DNA of 46,372 nucleotides. Source: Ottowia flava. GTDB taxonomy: Bacteria > Pseudomonadota > Gammaproteobacteria > Burkholderiales > Burkholderiaceae_C. Positions 23,897-32,906 of the stretch are shown here, one piece after another. The notes below the pieces were generated by a model, which worked only from the letters and a program-made list of their open reading frames with translations, was not told the DNA's origin and ran no database searches. The position numbers and the translations under genes are program-made. The stretch spans positions 1 through 46,372 of the forward strand of contig NZ_VRUA01000025.1 in NCBI RefSeq assembly GCF_008017535.1, in the 5' to 3' direction. Position 1 is the stretch's first letter. Every line of letters starts with the position of its first letter.

Positions 23897-24859
23897 ATGG
23901 TGTTGACCCGATCCCTGCGCCAGCGCGCGCTGGCTGGCGTACTGGCCCTGTCGGCGCTGCTGGCCGGCGGCTGGAGCCGGGCGCAGGACTGCCCGCCACC
24001 GCTGACGCCGCCGAGTGCCGAACAGATCGCGGATCTGACGCGGCAAGCCTCCCCGGACCGGGGTTTCCTGTGGTCGCTCGAACGCGACGGCCGCACGTCC
24101 CACCTGTACGGCACCCTGCACCTGGGTAAGCTGGCCTGGACAGTGCCCGGCCCGAAGCTTTCACGCGCACTTCGCGCAAGCAAGGTTCTGGCGCTGGAGC
24201 TGGACATCAGCGATCCGCAGGTCGTGCAGAGTCTGCTGGCCCAGATCCGGGAAACCGGCGCGAGCCCGCTGCCCGAGCGGCTGCAGCAGCGCCTGCGCGC
24301 CGCAGCGGCGGCAGAGTGCGTGCCTTGGGACCAGGTGGCCGACCAGCGCCCGGAGTTTCAGTTGACCGCCGTGACGCTGGCGCTGGCGCGGCGCGAAGGG
24401 CTGGAAGCTGCCTATGGCAGCGAGGTGGCGCTGACCGGCATCGCACCGCACCTGGGCCTGCGCACGCGCAGTCTTGAAACCGCGGACGAACAGATCGCCG
24501 CCCTGTCGGCCAGCACGCCCGACGAGCAGGTCAAGCTGATCGAGGCCGGGCTGGAAGACCTGGCATCGGTCAAGGCCAGACGCGTCGTGCGTCAGTTGGC
24601 CGATAGCTGGGCCGACAGCGACTTGCAGCGCCTGGAAAGCTACGCCGACTGGTGCGACTGCCTGGACACGCCTGCCGAGCGGGCGCTGGCCGAGCGTGTG
24701 GTCGACCAGCGCAACCGCGTGCTCGCCGAACGCATCGATGCGCTGCACGCCAGGGAAGGCCGCAGTTTTGCGGCCGTGGGCGCGCTGCACATGATCGGCC
24801 CCAACGGCCTGCCGGCCCTGCTGAAGGCGCGCGGTTTCACCGTCAAACGCGTGTTCTGA
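23897..24859 (+). CDS. TraB/GumN (Tiki-like) family exported protein
   Basis: A 320-aa protein with a signal sequence ending in WSRAQ and the two hallmark motifs of the TraB/GumN family: an N-terminal LYGTLHLGK and a C-terminal FAAVGALHMIGPNGLPALLKARGF. These Gly-x-x-His motifs are shared with Tiki metalloproteases, so a metal-dependent peptidase role in the periplasm is possible. Bacterial members are mostly uncharacterised. GGAG lies eight bases before the ATG. It is probably transcribed separately from the two small genes upstream. Confidence 0.85.
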   Translation: MVLTRSLRQRALAGVLALSALLAGGWSRAQDCPPPLTPPSAEQIADLTRQASPDRGFLWSLERDGRTSHLYGTLHLGKLAWTVPGPKLSRALRASKVLALELDISDPQVVQSLLAQIRETGASPLPERLQQRLRAAAAAECVPWDQVADQRPEFQLTAVTLALARREGLEAAYGSEVALTGIAPHLGLRTRSLETADEQIAALSASTPDEQVKLIEAGLEDLASVKARRVVRQLADSWADSDLQRLESYADWCDCLDTPAERALAERVVDQRNRVLAERIDALHAREGRSFAAVGALHMIGPNGLPALLKARGFTVKRVF

Positions 24860-25137
24860 ACGGCAAGAGGTGCTGGAAGGTACACCCATGCGGGCAGCGC
24901 TGAGCTGCCGCGCGTATTCCGATCAAAATCAGAGTCAAGCCCTACAACCACCTGCGCAGCAAGCTACCATTTAAATAGCATTCATTCTGCTTTTTTGCTG
25001 CCAGCGAGCAAGCGGCGCGCATCTGACGACGTTCCCCGGCGCTGCTGGGAAGCGGCCGCGAACATGGTGCGGACGCTCGCCCGTCACCAGTAAATGGTGG
25101 CGGCGCGCCGGCTCAGCGTACTGGGTGGTGCGGGGCC
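24860..25137 (-). repeat. Intergenic region with dispersed repeat, copy H (24925-24969)
   Basis: No gene is seen between the convergent ends of the TraB-like and AcuI-like genes. The repeat on the minus strand reads GGTAGCTTGCTGCGCAGGTG and then TTGTAGGGCTTGACTCTGA. Confidence 0.6.
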
Positions 25138-26124
25138 TCAGCGGTTCACGTCCACCACGACCCGCCCGCGCACCTGCCCGGCCAGCAGGCGCTCGGCGGT
25201 GGCGACGGCGTCACCCAGGCCGATGGTTTCGGTGTTGCGGGCCAGCAGTTCGGGCGAGATCTCGCGCGCCAGCCGTTCCCAGGCCTGCGTGCGGCGCGCC
25301 ATCGGCGCCATCACGCTGTCGACGCCCGCCAGTGTCACGCCGCGCAGGATGAAGGGCGCCACGCTGCCGGGGAAATCCATGCCCTGCGCCAAACCGCAGG
25401 CCGCGACGACGCCGCCATAACGGATGCTGGCGCACACGTTGGCCAGTGTGTGGCTGCCCACACTGTCGATGGCGGCGGCCCAGCGCTCCTTTTGCAGTGG
25501 CTTGCCGGGGGCGTTGAGTGCGGCGCGGTCGATGACCTCCTTGGCGCCCAGCTGGCGCAGGTAGTCGGCCTCCTGCGGGCGGCCGGTGGAGGCGTGCACC
25601 TCAAAGCCGAGCTGCGCCAGCAGCGCGATGGCGATCGTGCCCACGCCACCGTTGGCGCCCGTGACCAGCACCGGTCCGGCTTCGGGAACGATGCCTTCGC
25701 GCTGAAGCGCCATCACACACAGCATGGCGGTGTAGCCCGCCGTGCCGAGACTCATGGCCTGGGCAGCGGTGAAACCACCCGGCAGGGACACCAGCCAGTC
25801 GGCCCTGACCCGCGCGCGCTGCGCCAGCCCGCCCCAATGCGTTTCGCCCACGCCCCAGCCGTTCAGCAGCACGGCGTCGCCTTCGCGAAAACGCACGTCG
25901 TCGGACCACTGCACCACACCAGCAAAGTCAATGCCCGGCACCATGGGGAAGCTGCGCACCACCGGCGCCTTGCCGGTGATGGCCAGGCCGTCCTTGTAGT
26001 TCAGCGTGGAATGGCTGATCTGCACGATCACGTCACCGGGCGGCAGTTGGGCGTCGTCCAGTTCGGTCACGGTGGCCTTCAGGGCGCCATCGTCGGTGCG
26101 GGTGAGCAGCAGGCCTTGGAACAT
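25138..26124 (-). CDS. acuI: AcuI/YhdH-type acryloyl-CoA (quinone-like) reductase
   Basis: A 328-aa zinc-free medium-chain dehydrogenase/reductase. It has HSTLNYKDGLAITGK and PGIDFAGVV near the N-terminus, the NADPH-binding VTGANGGVGTIAIALLAQLG (about 155-174) and GMDFPGSVAPFILRGVTLAG, all typical of YhdH/AcuI. The reaction is NADPH-dependent reduction of acryloyl-CoA or related enones. It ends an operon with a class III CoA-transferase (15 bases upstream) and a Bug receptor, so it probably takes part in catabolism of an organic acid via its CoA ester. The substrate is not evident. Confidence 0.9.
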   Translation of the reverse strand: MFQGLLLTRTDDGALKATVTELDDAQLPPGDVIVQISHSTLNYKDGLAITGKAPVVRSFPMVPGIDFAGVVQWSDDVRFREGDAVLLNGWGVGETHWGGLAQRARVRADWLVSLPGGFTAAQAMSLGTAGYTAMLCVMALQREGIVPEAGPVLVTGANGGVGTIAIALLAQLGFEVHASTGRPQEADYLRQLGAKEVIDRAALNAPGKPLQKERWAAAIDSVGSHTLANVCASIRYGGVVAACGLAQGMDFPGSVAPFILRGVTLAGVDSVMAPMARRTQAWERLAREISPELLARNTETIGLGDAVATAERLLAGQVRGRVVVDVNR

Positions 26125-26139
26125 GGAATAAATCTCTCG

Positions 26140-27384
26140 CTAAGTCTGATGGGTGGCTTCGCGCACGATGCCCGCGTCGGCAAGGGCGCGCGCATCGGCG
26201 GCCGGCACGCCCAACTCACTCAACACCGCCCGGGTATCGCCACCCAGGCGCGGTGCACCCGGCAGGCCCTGGGCGGGCCCGTGGCCGAGAGGGAAACCGA
26301 TGCCCGGCGTGCGCACGGTGCCGACGCCTTGCGCGTAGCGCACGGGCGTGAACGGGAGTTTTGATCCTACCTGAACCTCGTCGAGGAACTCGCCGAGCTT
26401 GCGCACCCGGGCCGCCGGCACGCCGCGGGCATTGAGCGCCTCCTCGATGTCAGCGGCGCTACGCTCGGCCAGAGCGGCGTTGAAGGCGGCGCGCACGCGG
26501 TCCACATCGCGCGGCACGACAAAGCCGCCGGGCGCGTTGAAGGCATCGAGGTCCAGCGCTTCGGCGTCGTCGCACAGGTGCTCCAGCCCCAGCACCGCCG
26601 CCATCTGGCGGAACTGAGCGGGTGTGTTGGCCGCCGTGGACAGCCAGCCGTCGCGGCAGCGGTAGGTGTCCGCGGCCGGGCTGCCGGTATAGCCGCGGTT
26701 GCCCGCACGCGGCGGTTCGGCGCGGCTGGTGAGGAAGTTGCTGGCGTTGGGGTACATCAGCATCAGCGATGCCTGCACCATCGATACGTCGATGTACTGG
26801 CCCTGGCCGTCGCGGCTGCGCCCCTGCAATGCGGCCACGATCGACAACGCGCCCAGCATGCCCACGGCCACGTCGATCACCGGAAAGCCGACCTTCATCG
26901 GCGGCGCCTCGGGCGAATCGCCGTTCATCATCATCATGCCGGTGAGCGCCTGCACCACGTGGTCGTACGCGCCGCGCCCGGCCCAGTCACCGGCCTGGCC
27001 GTAGCCGGAGATGGAGCAATACAGGATGTTGGGCTTGACGGCGCGGATGGCGTCGTAGTCCAGGCCATGGCGCTTGACCACGCCGGGACGGAAGTTCTCG
27101 ATGAACACGTCCGCGGTGGCCGCCAGCGAGCGCACCAGCCGCGCGCCTTCGGGCGTGCGGATGTCCACGGCGAACGAGCGCTTGCCCGCGTTCAGCGCGG
27201 CAAAGCCACCGGGCGTGTCGCCCTCTTCCGGCCGCGCCTTGGATGAGCGCATGACGTCGCCGCCCTCGGGCGATTCGATCTTGATGACTTCCGCGCCGAG
27301 TTGCGCCAGGTAGAACGAGGCGAGCGGGCCGGCGATGACATGCGACATGTCGACGACCCGCACGCCTTGCAAGGCTTGAAACAT
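26140..27384 (-). CDS. Class III CoA-transferase (CaiB/BaiF family)
   Basis: A 414-aa protein with the family N-terminus LQGVRVVDMSHVIAGPLASF, then LGAEVIKIESPEGGDVMR. The loop NAGKRSFAVDIRTPEG and ADVFIENFRPGVVKRHGLDY follow, and the catalytic Asp region is GAYDHVVQALTG. Such enzymes move CoA between organic acids (formyl-CoA, succinyl-CoA or carnitine types). The start at 27384 has GGAGG nine bases upstream. A GTG one codon earlier is less likely. With the Bug receptor and AcuI it suggests uptake and CoA activation of a carboxylate. Confidence 0.92.
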   Translation of the reverse strand: MFQALQGVRVVDMSHVIAGPLASFYLAQLGAEVIKIESPEGGDVMRSSKARPEEGDTPGGFAALNAGKRSFAVDIRTPEGARLVRSLAATADVFIENFRPGVVKRHGLDYDAIRAVKPNILYCSISGYGQAGDWAGRGAYDHVVQALTGMMMMNGDSPEAPPMKVGFPVIDVAVGMLGALSIVAALQGRSRDGQGQYIDVSMVQASLMLMYPNASNFLTSRAEPPRAGNRGYTGSPAADTYRCRDGWLSTAANTPAQFRQMAAVLGLEHLCDDAEALDLDAFNAPGGFVVPRDVDRVRAAFNAALAERSAADIEEALNARGVPAARVRKLGEFLDEVQVGSKLPFTPVRYAQGVGTVRTPGIGFPLGHGPAQGLPGAPRLGGDTRAVLSELGVPAADARALADAGIVREATHQT

Positions 27385-27402
27385 CACAAAACCTCCAGTG
27401 AT

Positions 27403-28377
27403 TCAGGTTGCGGTGATGCCGGCGAGGCGGACAATTTCCCCCCATTTGGCGTTCTCCGCGCGAACAAATGCCGCGAACTCTTCCGAACTGCCGCTTGGTG
27501 CCGGCTCGCTGCCAGAGTCTTGAATCGCCTTGCGGACAGCGGGCACCTTCATCGCGCCAGTGAACGAAGTGAACAACTTGGCGATCACCTCTTTCGGCGT
27601 GCCCACCGGGGCGCCCAAGGCAAACCAGGACTCCTGAACCGCCAATTTGCTTTTCAGGACTTCTTCCAGCGTAGGCACGTCAGGCAGCTGCGTCATCCGC
27701 TTGGCGCTGGTCACCGCAAGCGCGCGCAGCTTCCCCCCTTTGACCTGTGGGATGGCGGTCCCTGCTACGGGAAACGCGAATTGGGTATCGCCTCGCAGCA
27801 ACGAAGCTGTGATCTCCACCGAGCCCTTCAACGGAATATGGGTGACGTTCAGCTTCGGCAACGCGGCGAACGTGGCGCCAGCCAGATGCGCGGAGGTGCC
27901 AATGCCACCTGACGAGTAATTGAGCTTTCCCGGTGCGGACCTGGCGGCTGCAATCAAGTCTTGCGCGCGCTGGAAAGGCGAGTTCGCCGGTACGACCAGA
28001 ACCGTCGGCGACATGCTCATGTTGGTGATGGGCGCGAAGTCGTTGAGCGGATCGAACTTCAGGCTCGGGGTCATCATTTTCTGGACCAGGTGCGTGTTCG
28101 CCAGTTGCAGCAGCGTGTAGCCGTCCGCAGATTGCGCCGCCACGTACTGCGCGCCCAGTACGCCGCCTGCACCGACCTTATTCTCGATCACGACCGACTG
28201 ACCCAGCGCCTCGCCAAGCACAGGCGCCATCTGGCGAAGCTGAACGTCGGGGCCGCCACCGGCAGCGTAGGGGCAAATGACGCGGATCATGCGGTTGGGA
28301 AATGCGCTGGCTGCTGTGGCGTCGACTGCTGGCCAAAGGCTGGCGCCCACCAAGGCGCAAAAATGGCGACGTTGCAT
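27403..28377 (-). CDS. Bug/TctC-family periplasmic solute-binding receptor
   Basis: A 324-aa protein with a twin-Arg-containing signal (MQRRHFCALVGASLWPAVDA). The typical Bug features follow: ICPYAAGGGPDVQLRQMAPVLGEAL, VIENKVGAGGVLGAQYVAAQ and GTSAHLAGATFAAL, then KGSVEITASLLRGDTQF. Bug proteins bind carboxylates for TctAB-type transporters or sensing, and are very numerous in Bordetella/Comamonadaceae. No TctA or TctB gene is in the window. It is the first gene of the minus-strand operon, divergent from the LysR gene. Confidence 0.93.
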   Translation of the reverse strand: MQRRHFCALVGASLWPAVDATAASAFPNRMIRVICPYAAGGGPDVQLRQMAPVLGEALGQSVVIENKVGAGGVLGAQYVAAQSADGYTLLQLANTHLVQKMMTPSLKFDPLNDFAPITNMSMSPTVLVVPANSPFQRAQDLIAAARSAPGKLNYSSGGIGTSAHLAGATFAALPKLNVTHIPLKGSVEITASLLRGDTQFAFPVAGTAIPQVKGGKLRALAVTSAKRMTQLPDVPTLEEVLKSKLAVQESWFALGAPVGTPKEVIAKLFTSFTGAMKVPAVRKAIQDSGSEPAPSGSSEEFAAFVRAENAKWGEIVRLAGITAT

Positions 28378-28447
28378 GTTGTCTCCTGTGGAGTGAATGG
28401 TGCTCGGCTCTGGTTTCAGTCTAGGTTGGTCTTTCTATTCGAAAAAG

Positions 28448-28463
28448 TGATAAATTTTTATCA
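28448..28463. promoter_or_regulatory. Palindromic operator candidate between LysR and Bug genes
   Basis: TGATAAATTTTTATCA is a perfect 16-base dyad in an AT-rich patch, 45 bases before the LysR start and 70 bases before the Bug start. LysR proteins usually bind such a site in the divergent promoter region (GATA-N6-TATC core). Confidence 0.55.
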
Positions 28464-28508
28464 AGCGATTCACAATAAGAATTCCGTAGCAAGACACGCC
28501 TCTTCACC

Positions 28509-29474
28509 ATGCTCACCACGCCACCGGATGCCACTGCCGTGATGCGCCAGCTGACTGGCAAGCTGCGCTTCAAGCACCTGCAGTTGCTGGTGACGCTTGA
28601 CCGCGTCGGCAGCCTGCACGCGGCGGCGGCTGAGCTTCACCTGACGCAGCCCACGCTCAGCAAGGCCCTTCACGAGGTTGAATCCGCCTTCGGGCTGGCG
28701 CTGTTCATACGCGGTGCACGGGGCATGCAGCCGACCGCAGTCGGCCAGCTGGCAATCCGCGGGGCAGAGCGCCTGCTGCGCGAGTTGTCGCATCTGGTGG
28801 CCGAAACCACGGCCGAACCGGCGGGTGCGGTGCTGCACATCGGCGCACCGCCCTTCGTCGCGCTTGCCTACCTGCCGCAGGTCGTTCAGAACCTCGCGCG
28901 CCAGCGGCCCGGCGTGCGCGTCCACCTGCAGGAAGGGCTGACCCCGGTGCTGGCACACGCGCTGATGCACAAGCACCTGGATGCGCTGGTCACCACCTTC
29001 TCGCGCGAGCTCAGCGAAACCGCGTTCCCGAAACTGCACTACGAGAAGCTTTTCGAGACCGAATCGGCGGTGATCGCCGCGCCCGGCCACCGCCTGGCCG
29101 GTGCGAGCCGAGTGAGTTGGACGCAACTGCGCGCCGAGCCCTGGGTGCTCCCCGAGCAGATGTCGACCACACGCCGCGCCGTTGACGAAGCGTTCGGCCG
29201 CGCCGGCTGCCTGACCCCAACACCGGTCATGGAGTCGGCCCACCCCAGCACCAACCTGCGGCTGGTGGCGCATGGCGTCGGTCTGAGCGCGCTGCCGGTC
29301 GACGTGCTGCGGCCAGCCGAGGCCGCCGGCGAGGTGGTGCGTCTGCCGGTAGATCCGCCTCTGGCACGCGGCTCGGTCGGTCTCCTGTACCGCGCGGTGC
29401 AGGAAGACGACCCGAAGATCCAGTGGCTGCGGGAAGCACTGGAGCTCGGCGGCCCCAAGGGACAAGCGGCATGA
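28509..29474 (+). CDS. LysR-family transcriptional regulator
   Basis: A 321-aa protein. The N-terminal winged helix-turn-helix is [20 protein letters not shown], then [20 protein letters not shown] (about 17-60). The effector-binding domain starts near [20 protein letters not shown]. It probably controls the divergent Bug/CoA-transferase/AcuI operon in response to its substrate, the standard arrangement for this family. Its stop overlaps the start of the DNA glycosylase gene. Confidence 0.93.
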   Translation: MLTTPPDATAVMRQLTGKLRFKHLQLLVTLDRVGSLHAAAAELHLTQPTLSKALHEVESAFGLALFIRGARGMQPTAVGQLAIRGAERLLRELSHLVAETTAEPAGAVLHIGAPPFVALAYLPQVVQNLARQRPGVRVHLQEGLTPVLAHALMHKHLDALVTTFSRELSETAFPKLHYEKLFETESAVIAAPGHRLAGASRVSWTQLRAEPWVLPEQMSTTRRAVDEAFGRAGCLTPTPVMESAHPSTNLRLVAHGVGLSALPVDVLRPAEAAGEVVRLPVDPPLARGSVGLLYRAVQEDDPKIQWLREALELGGPKGQAA

Positions 29475-30040
29475 CCCGCGCCCTCACACCGGCCGATTTC
29501 GCCGTGGATTCATCCCACTTGGCGCGTACGTTGATCGGCGCCACGTTGCTGGTGGACGGTGTTGGCGGCACGATCGTCGAGACCGAGGCGTACGACGCCA
29601 GCGAACCGGCCGCCCACAGCCACCGCGGCCCGACGCCGCGCAACGCGGTCATGTTTGGCCCGCCCGGCCATGCCTACGTGTACCTGAGCTACGGCATGCA
29701 CTGGTGCCTGAATTTCGTCTGCCGCGAACCGGGCCACGGCGCCGGTGTGCTGATCCGCGCATTGGCCCCAATGATCGGCATCGACACCATGCGCGAGCGG
29801 CGCGGCCTGCAGGACGAACGCCTGCTCTGTGCCGGCCCCGGGCGGCTGGGCCAGGCGTTGGGCATCACGCAGGAACACAACGGCCTGCCGCTCGACCGCG
29901 CGCCGTTCCAGCTGACCGCTGCGCCACCCGACATGCCGCCGCCAGTAGTCATCGGTCCGCGCATCGGCATCACTAAGGCGACCGACCTTCCCTGGCGCTT
30001 CGGCCTGCAAGGCTCGCGCTTCCTCAGCCGCCGCTTCTGA
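29471..30040 (+). CDS. 3-methyladenine DNA glycosylase (AAG/MPG family)
   Basis: A 189-aa base-excision repair enzyme of the Aag type. It has [21 protein letters not shown] with the catalytic Glu in [21 protein letters not shown], then [24 protein letters not shown] and [15 protein letters not shown]. It removes alkylated purines. It starts within the LysR stop codon (ATGA), so it is co-transcribed, although no functional link is apparent. The length is normal. Confidence 0.95.
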   Translation: MTRALTPADFAVDSSHLARTLIGATLLVDGVGGTIVETEAYDASEPAAHSHRGPTPRNAVMFGPPGHAYVYLSYGMHWCLNFVCREPGHGAGVLIRALAPMIGIDTMRERRGLQDERLLCAGPGRLGQALGITQEHNGLPLDRAPFQLTAAPPDMPPPVVIGPRIGITKATDLPWRFGLQGSRFLSRRF

Positions 30041-30654
30041 GTCGCCGATTCCGCCGCGCCAGCAGGCTGGGCTGACGGTCTTGTCCGACACGCTGCCGCG
30101 GGTCAGGACGATAGGCCATCTACATTACCCAGTTCAATATCTGGCAACACCCTCTCATGGGAGTTCGCATTGCGGTTTTCATGCACCAGAACAAGACTTT
30201 TCTCGCTCGCGGATTTCGAGGAAATATCCGCTCAGCCCACACCCAGTTCCACCCCCCACCGCACGTGCCACGGTTCGCGTAGGCGCCGTTTCTCGCGCTC
30301 AGGCAGCGCGGCAGCGCCACTGCCCTGACGGGCGGCTCAGGTCTCCGCAGTCGAACCTCTCTCCTCCCTTCCTCCTCGGCTGCGGTTTTGATGCGGTGCC
30401 CGTTACGGCGGGCACCGCTTTTTTCCAAGGGTGGCGCCGGGGTGCGAGGCAACTGATGACCGTCACATTTCACATTAAATATGGCTGCAAACCAATACCT
30501 GACAGCGCGGTCAGCTACGTTTTTCATAGTCTTCGACTTCGCTTTCGGCACGCCTGTGCCGATGCCGGGCGGCGGCGCGGCGGCGCCGGCGCGTGCACAA
30601 TGGCTTGCATGGGCGCGCGGCGCGCCCCCACCTCACTCAGGAGCGACCTCCAAC
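30041..30654 (+). other. 614-base gene-free region, candidate leader or small RNA
   Basis: No reading frame here looks protein-like. The strongest feature is the terminator at 30393-30424. The 250-350 bases before it are rich in C and pyrimidine runs, and may be a long 3' untranslated region of the glycosylase gene or a separate RNA. After the terminator is an AT-richer stretch (30465-30545) that could hold the promoter of the 96-aa gene. Confidence 0.35.
30393..30424 (+). terminator. Strong intrinsic terminator
   Basis: Perfect ten-base stem GCGGTGCCCG/CGGGCACCGC with a six-base loop, followed by six T. It ends transcription 350 bases after the glycosylase stop. Confidence 0.85.
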
Positions 30655-30945
30655 ATGAATACCCCTCCCGTTTCGCCCCAAGGCACCGACGTCGACTACG
30701 TGGTGGGCCCAGACGGCCTTTCCCCGGGTCAGCAGGCGCGCGCGCGCGTCATCGGTCGCCTCGAATTTCGCGCGGGCGACGGCCCGATGATCACGATCGA
30801 GCCGGACGCCCAGCTGGAGCTGGAGCGCGCCCCGCAAAGCATGGTGATGAGCTGGCAGGAAGAAGGCCAGCCCATGAACGCTGCGATCCCGCTGGTGCAA
30901 TTCAATGAATACCTTGAAAAGGGGCTGATCGCCGTCGACCGGTGA
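30655..30945 (+). CDS. Small hypothetical protein upstream of ABC exporter
   Basis: A 96-aa acidic soluble protein beginning MNTPPVSPQG with a beta-rich middle (ARARVIGRLEFRAGDGPMIT, then LELERAPQSMVMSWQEEGQP). There is no signal or membrane helix, and I do not recognise a family. AGGAG lies 12 bases before the ATG. A longer reading from 30481 runs through low-complexity DNA and is rejected. It lies 27 bases upstream of the ABC transporter gene and is probably in one transcript with it. Confidence 0.7.
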   Translation: MNTPPVSPQGTDVDYVVGPDGLSPGQQARARVIGRLEFRAGDGPMITIEPDAQLELERAPQSMVMSWQEEGQPMNAAIPLVQFNEYLEKGLIAVDR

Positions 30946-30972
30946 GCGGCCCTCTATCTGCACGGAGCTGCC

Positions 30973-32832
30973 TTGCTCGGTTACTTCGAAAAACGCCTTC
31001 CCCCCTACCCTGAGCGCGAACCCGGTCTGCCGCCCAAGGGCTTCCTGGCCTTTGTCTGGGCCGCCACGCCCGGTGTGCGCGGCTACGTCGGGGCCATGGC
31101 CGTGCTGTCGGCCGCCATTTCCATCTACGACGCGCTGCTGTTCGCCATGCTCGGGCGCGTGGTCGACTGGCTGGGCCAGGTGCGGCCCGACACGCTCTGG
31201 GCCGACCGCGGCCCCCTGCTGACGATCCTGGCGACCGTGCTGCTGGCGTCGATCGCCCTGGTCGCGCTGCAAACCGTTGTCAAGCACCAGACGCTGGCCA
31301 TCAACTTCCCGCTGCGCCTGCGCTGGAACTTTCACCGCCTGATGCTGGGCCAGAGCATGGCCTTCTACGCCGACGAATTCGCCGGCCGCATCACCACCAA
31401 GATCATGCAGACCGCGCTGGCGGTGCGCGACATGATCTTCACCACCACCGACGTGGTGATCGGCATGGGCGTGTACATCGTGACCATGCTGGTGCTGGCC
31501 GCCGGCTTCGACGGCTGGCTGGTGCTGCCGTTCGTCGGCTGGGCCGTGGCCTACGTGCTGGCCTGCTGGTATTTCGTGCCACGCCTGGGCAAGGTCAGCC
31601 GCGCCCAGGCCGATGCGCGCAGCGTGATGACGGGGCGCATCACGGACGCCTACACCAACATCGCCACCGTCAAGCTGTTCTCGCACACGCAGCGCGAGGC
31701 CGCCTTCGCCCGCGCGGCGATGGACGAATTCAAGCGCACGGGCTATGCGCAGATGCGCCTGGTCAGCCTGTTCGAAGTGGTTAACCACACGCTGATCGTG
31801 CTGCTCATCCTGAGTGCCTGCGGCACGGCGCTGTGGCTGTGGTCGATCGGCCAGGTCGGCACCGGCGCGGTGGCGGCCGTCACGGCGATGGCGCTGCGCC
31901 TGTCGGGCATGAGCCACTGGGTCATGTTCGAGATGACCAGCCTGTTCGAAAGCGTGGGCACCATTCAGGATGGCATCAACACCTTGTCGCGCCCGCGCGC
32001 CGTGGTCGACGCCAAGGGCGCCACGCCGCTCGTCGTCACCCAGGGCGAGGTGCGCTTCGACGACGTGACGTTCAGCTACCGCGACGGCTCGGCGCCGGTG
32101 ATCGACCACCTGAACCTGACCATACGGCCCGGCGAGAAGATCGGGCTGATCGGCCGCTCGGGCGCCGGCAAGTCGACCCTGGTCAACCTGCTGCTGCGCT
32201 TTCACGACGTGGACTCGGGCCGCATCACGATCGACGGGCAGGACATCGCTCACGTCACGCAGGACAGCCTGCGCCAGGCGATCGGCATGGTGACGCAGGA
32301 CACCTCGCTGCTGCACCGCGCCATGCGCGACAACATCCTGTACGGCCGACCTGATGCGAACGAGGCCGACATGCGGGCCGCGGCCGAGCGCGCTCAGGCG
32401 TCCGACTTCATCGCCGAGCTGACCGACCTGCAGGGCAGGCGCGGCTACGACGCGCAGGTGGGCGAACGCGGGGTGAAGCTCTCCGGCGGCCAGCGCCAGC
32501 GCGTGGCGATCGCCCGCGTGATGCTGAAGGACGCCCCCATCCTGCTGCTGGACGAGGCCACCAGCGCACTCGACAGTGAAGTGGAAGCCGCCATCCAGGA
32601 AAGCCTGGAAGAGCTGATGAAGGGCAAGACCGTGATCGCCATTGCGCACCGGCTGTCGACCATCGCCGCGCTGGACCGACTGGTGGTGCTGGACGCGGGC
32701 CGCGTGGTCGAGCAAGGCACGCACGCCGAGCTGCTGGCGCAAGGCGGGCTGTACGCCCGACTGTGGGCGCGCCAGAGCGGTGGTTTTCTGGGCGAGCAAG
32801 TCGAAGAGACGGCGCTGGCCGGCGCGGCATAA
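30973..32832 (+). CDS. ABC exporter, fused membrane and ATPase domains
   Basis: A 619-aa half-transporter. Six membrane helices fall within about 35-330. The nucleotide-binding domain (about 350-600) has Walker A GRSGAGKST, a Q-loop, signature LSGGQRQR, Walker B ILLLDEATSALD and the H-loop AHRLST. The start is a TTG with GGAG close upstream. Family members export lipids, peptides or drugs, or supply Fe-S precursors (Atm1 types). The substrate here is not evident. Confidence 0.93.
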   Translation: MLGYFEKRLPPYPEREPGLPPKGFLAFVWAATPGVRGYVGAMAVLSAAISIYDALLFAMLGRVVDWLGQVRPDTLWADRGPLLTILATVLLASIALVALQTVVKHQTLAINFPLRLRWNFHRLMLGQSMAFYADEFAGRITTKIMQTALAVRDMIFTTTDVVIGMGVYIVTMLVLAAGFDGWLVLPFVGWAVAYVLACWYFVPRLGKVSRAQADARSVMTGRITDAYTNIATVKLFSHTQREAAFARAAMDEFKRTGYAQMRLVSLFEVVNHTLIVLLILSACGTALWLWSIGQVGTGAVAAVTAMALRLSGMSHWVMFEMTSLFESVGTIQDGINTLSRPRAVVDAKGATPLVVTQGEVRFDDVTFSYRDGSAPVIDHLNLTIRPGEKIGLIGRSGAGKSTLVNLLLRFHDVDSGRITIDGQDIAHVTQDSLRQAIGMVTQDTSLLHRAMRDNILYGRPDANEADMRAAAERAQASDFIAELTDLQGRRGYDAQVGERGVKLSGGQRQRVAIARVMLKDAPILLLDEATSALDSEVEAAIQESLEELMKGKTVIAIAHRLSTIAALDRLVVLDAGRVVEQGTHAELLAQGGLYARLWARQSGGFLGEQVEETALAGAA

Positions 32833-32883
32833 ACTGACCGAGCGACGCCCGGGCTTGATGTCAAAAACAGCGCCAGCGCAGCA

Positions 32884-32906
32884 GGGATCTGCGCAGGCAG
32901 CTACTG
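32884..32906 (-). repeat. Dispersed intergenic repeat, copy I
   Basis: On the minus strand it reads CAGTAGCTGCCTGCGCAG. The TAG stop codon of the symporter gene is the TAG inside this copy, so the repeat supplies the gene's 3' end. Confidence 0.6.

Noticed and set aside
30120-30551. 143-codon minus-strand reading frame in the gap before the 96-aa gene
   Set aside because: Basic, Arg/Pro-rich low-complexity translation with no domain, running through a perfect intrinsic terminator. It looks like a chance frame in GC-rich DNA.
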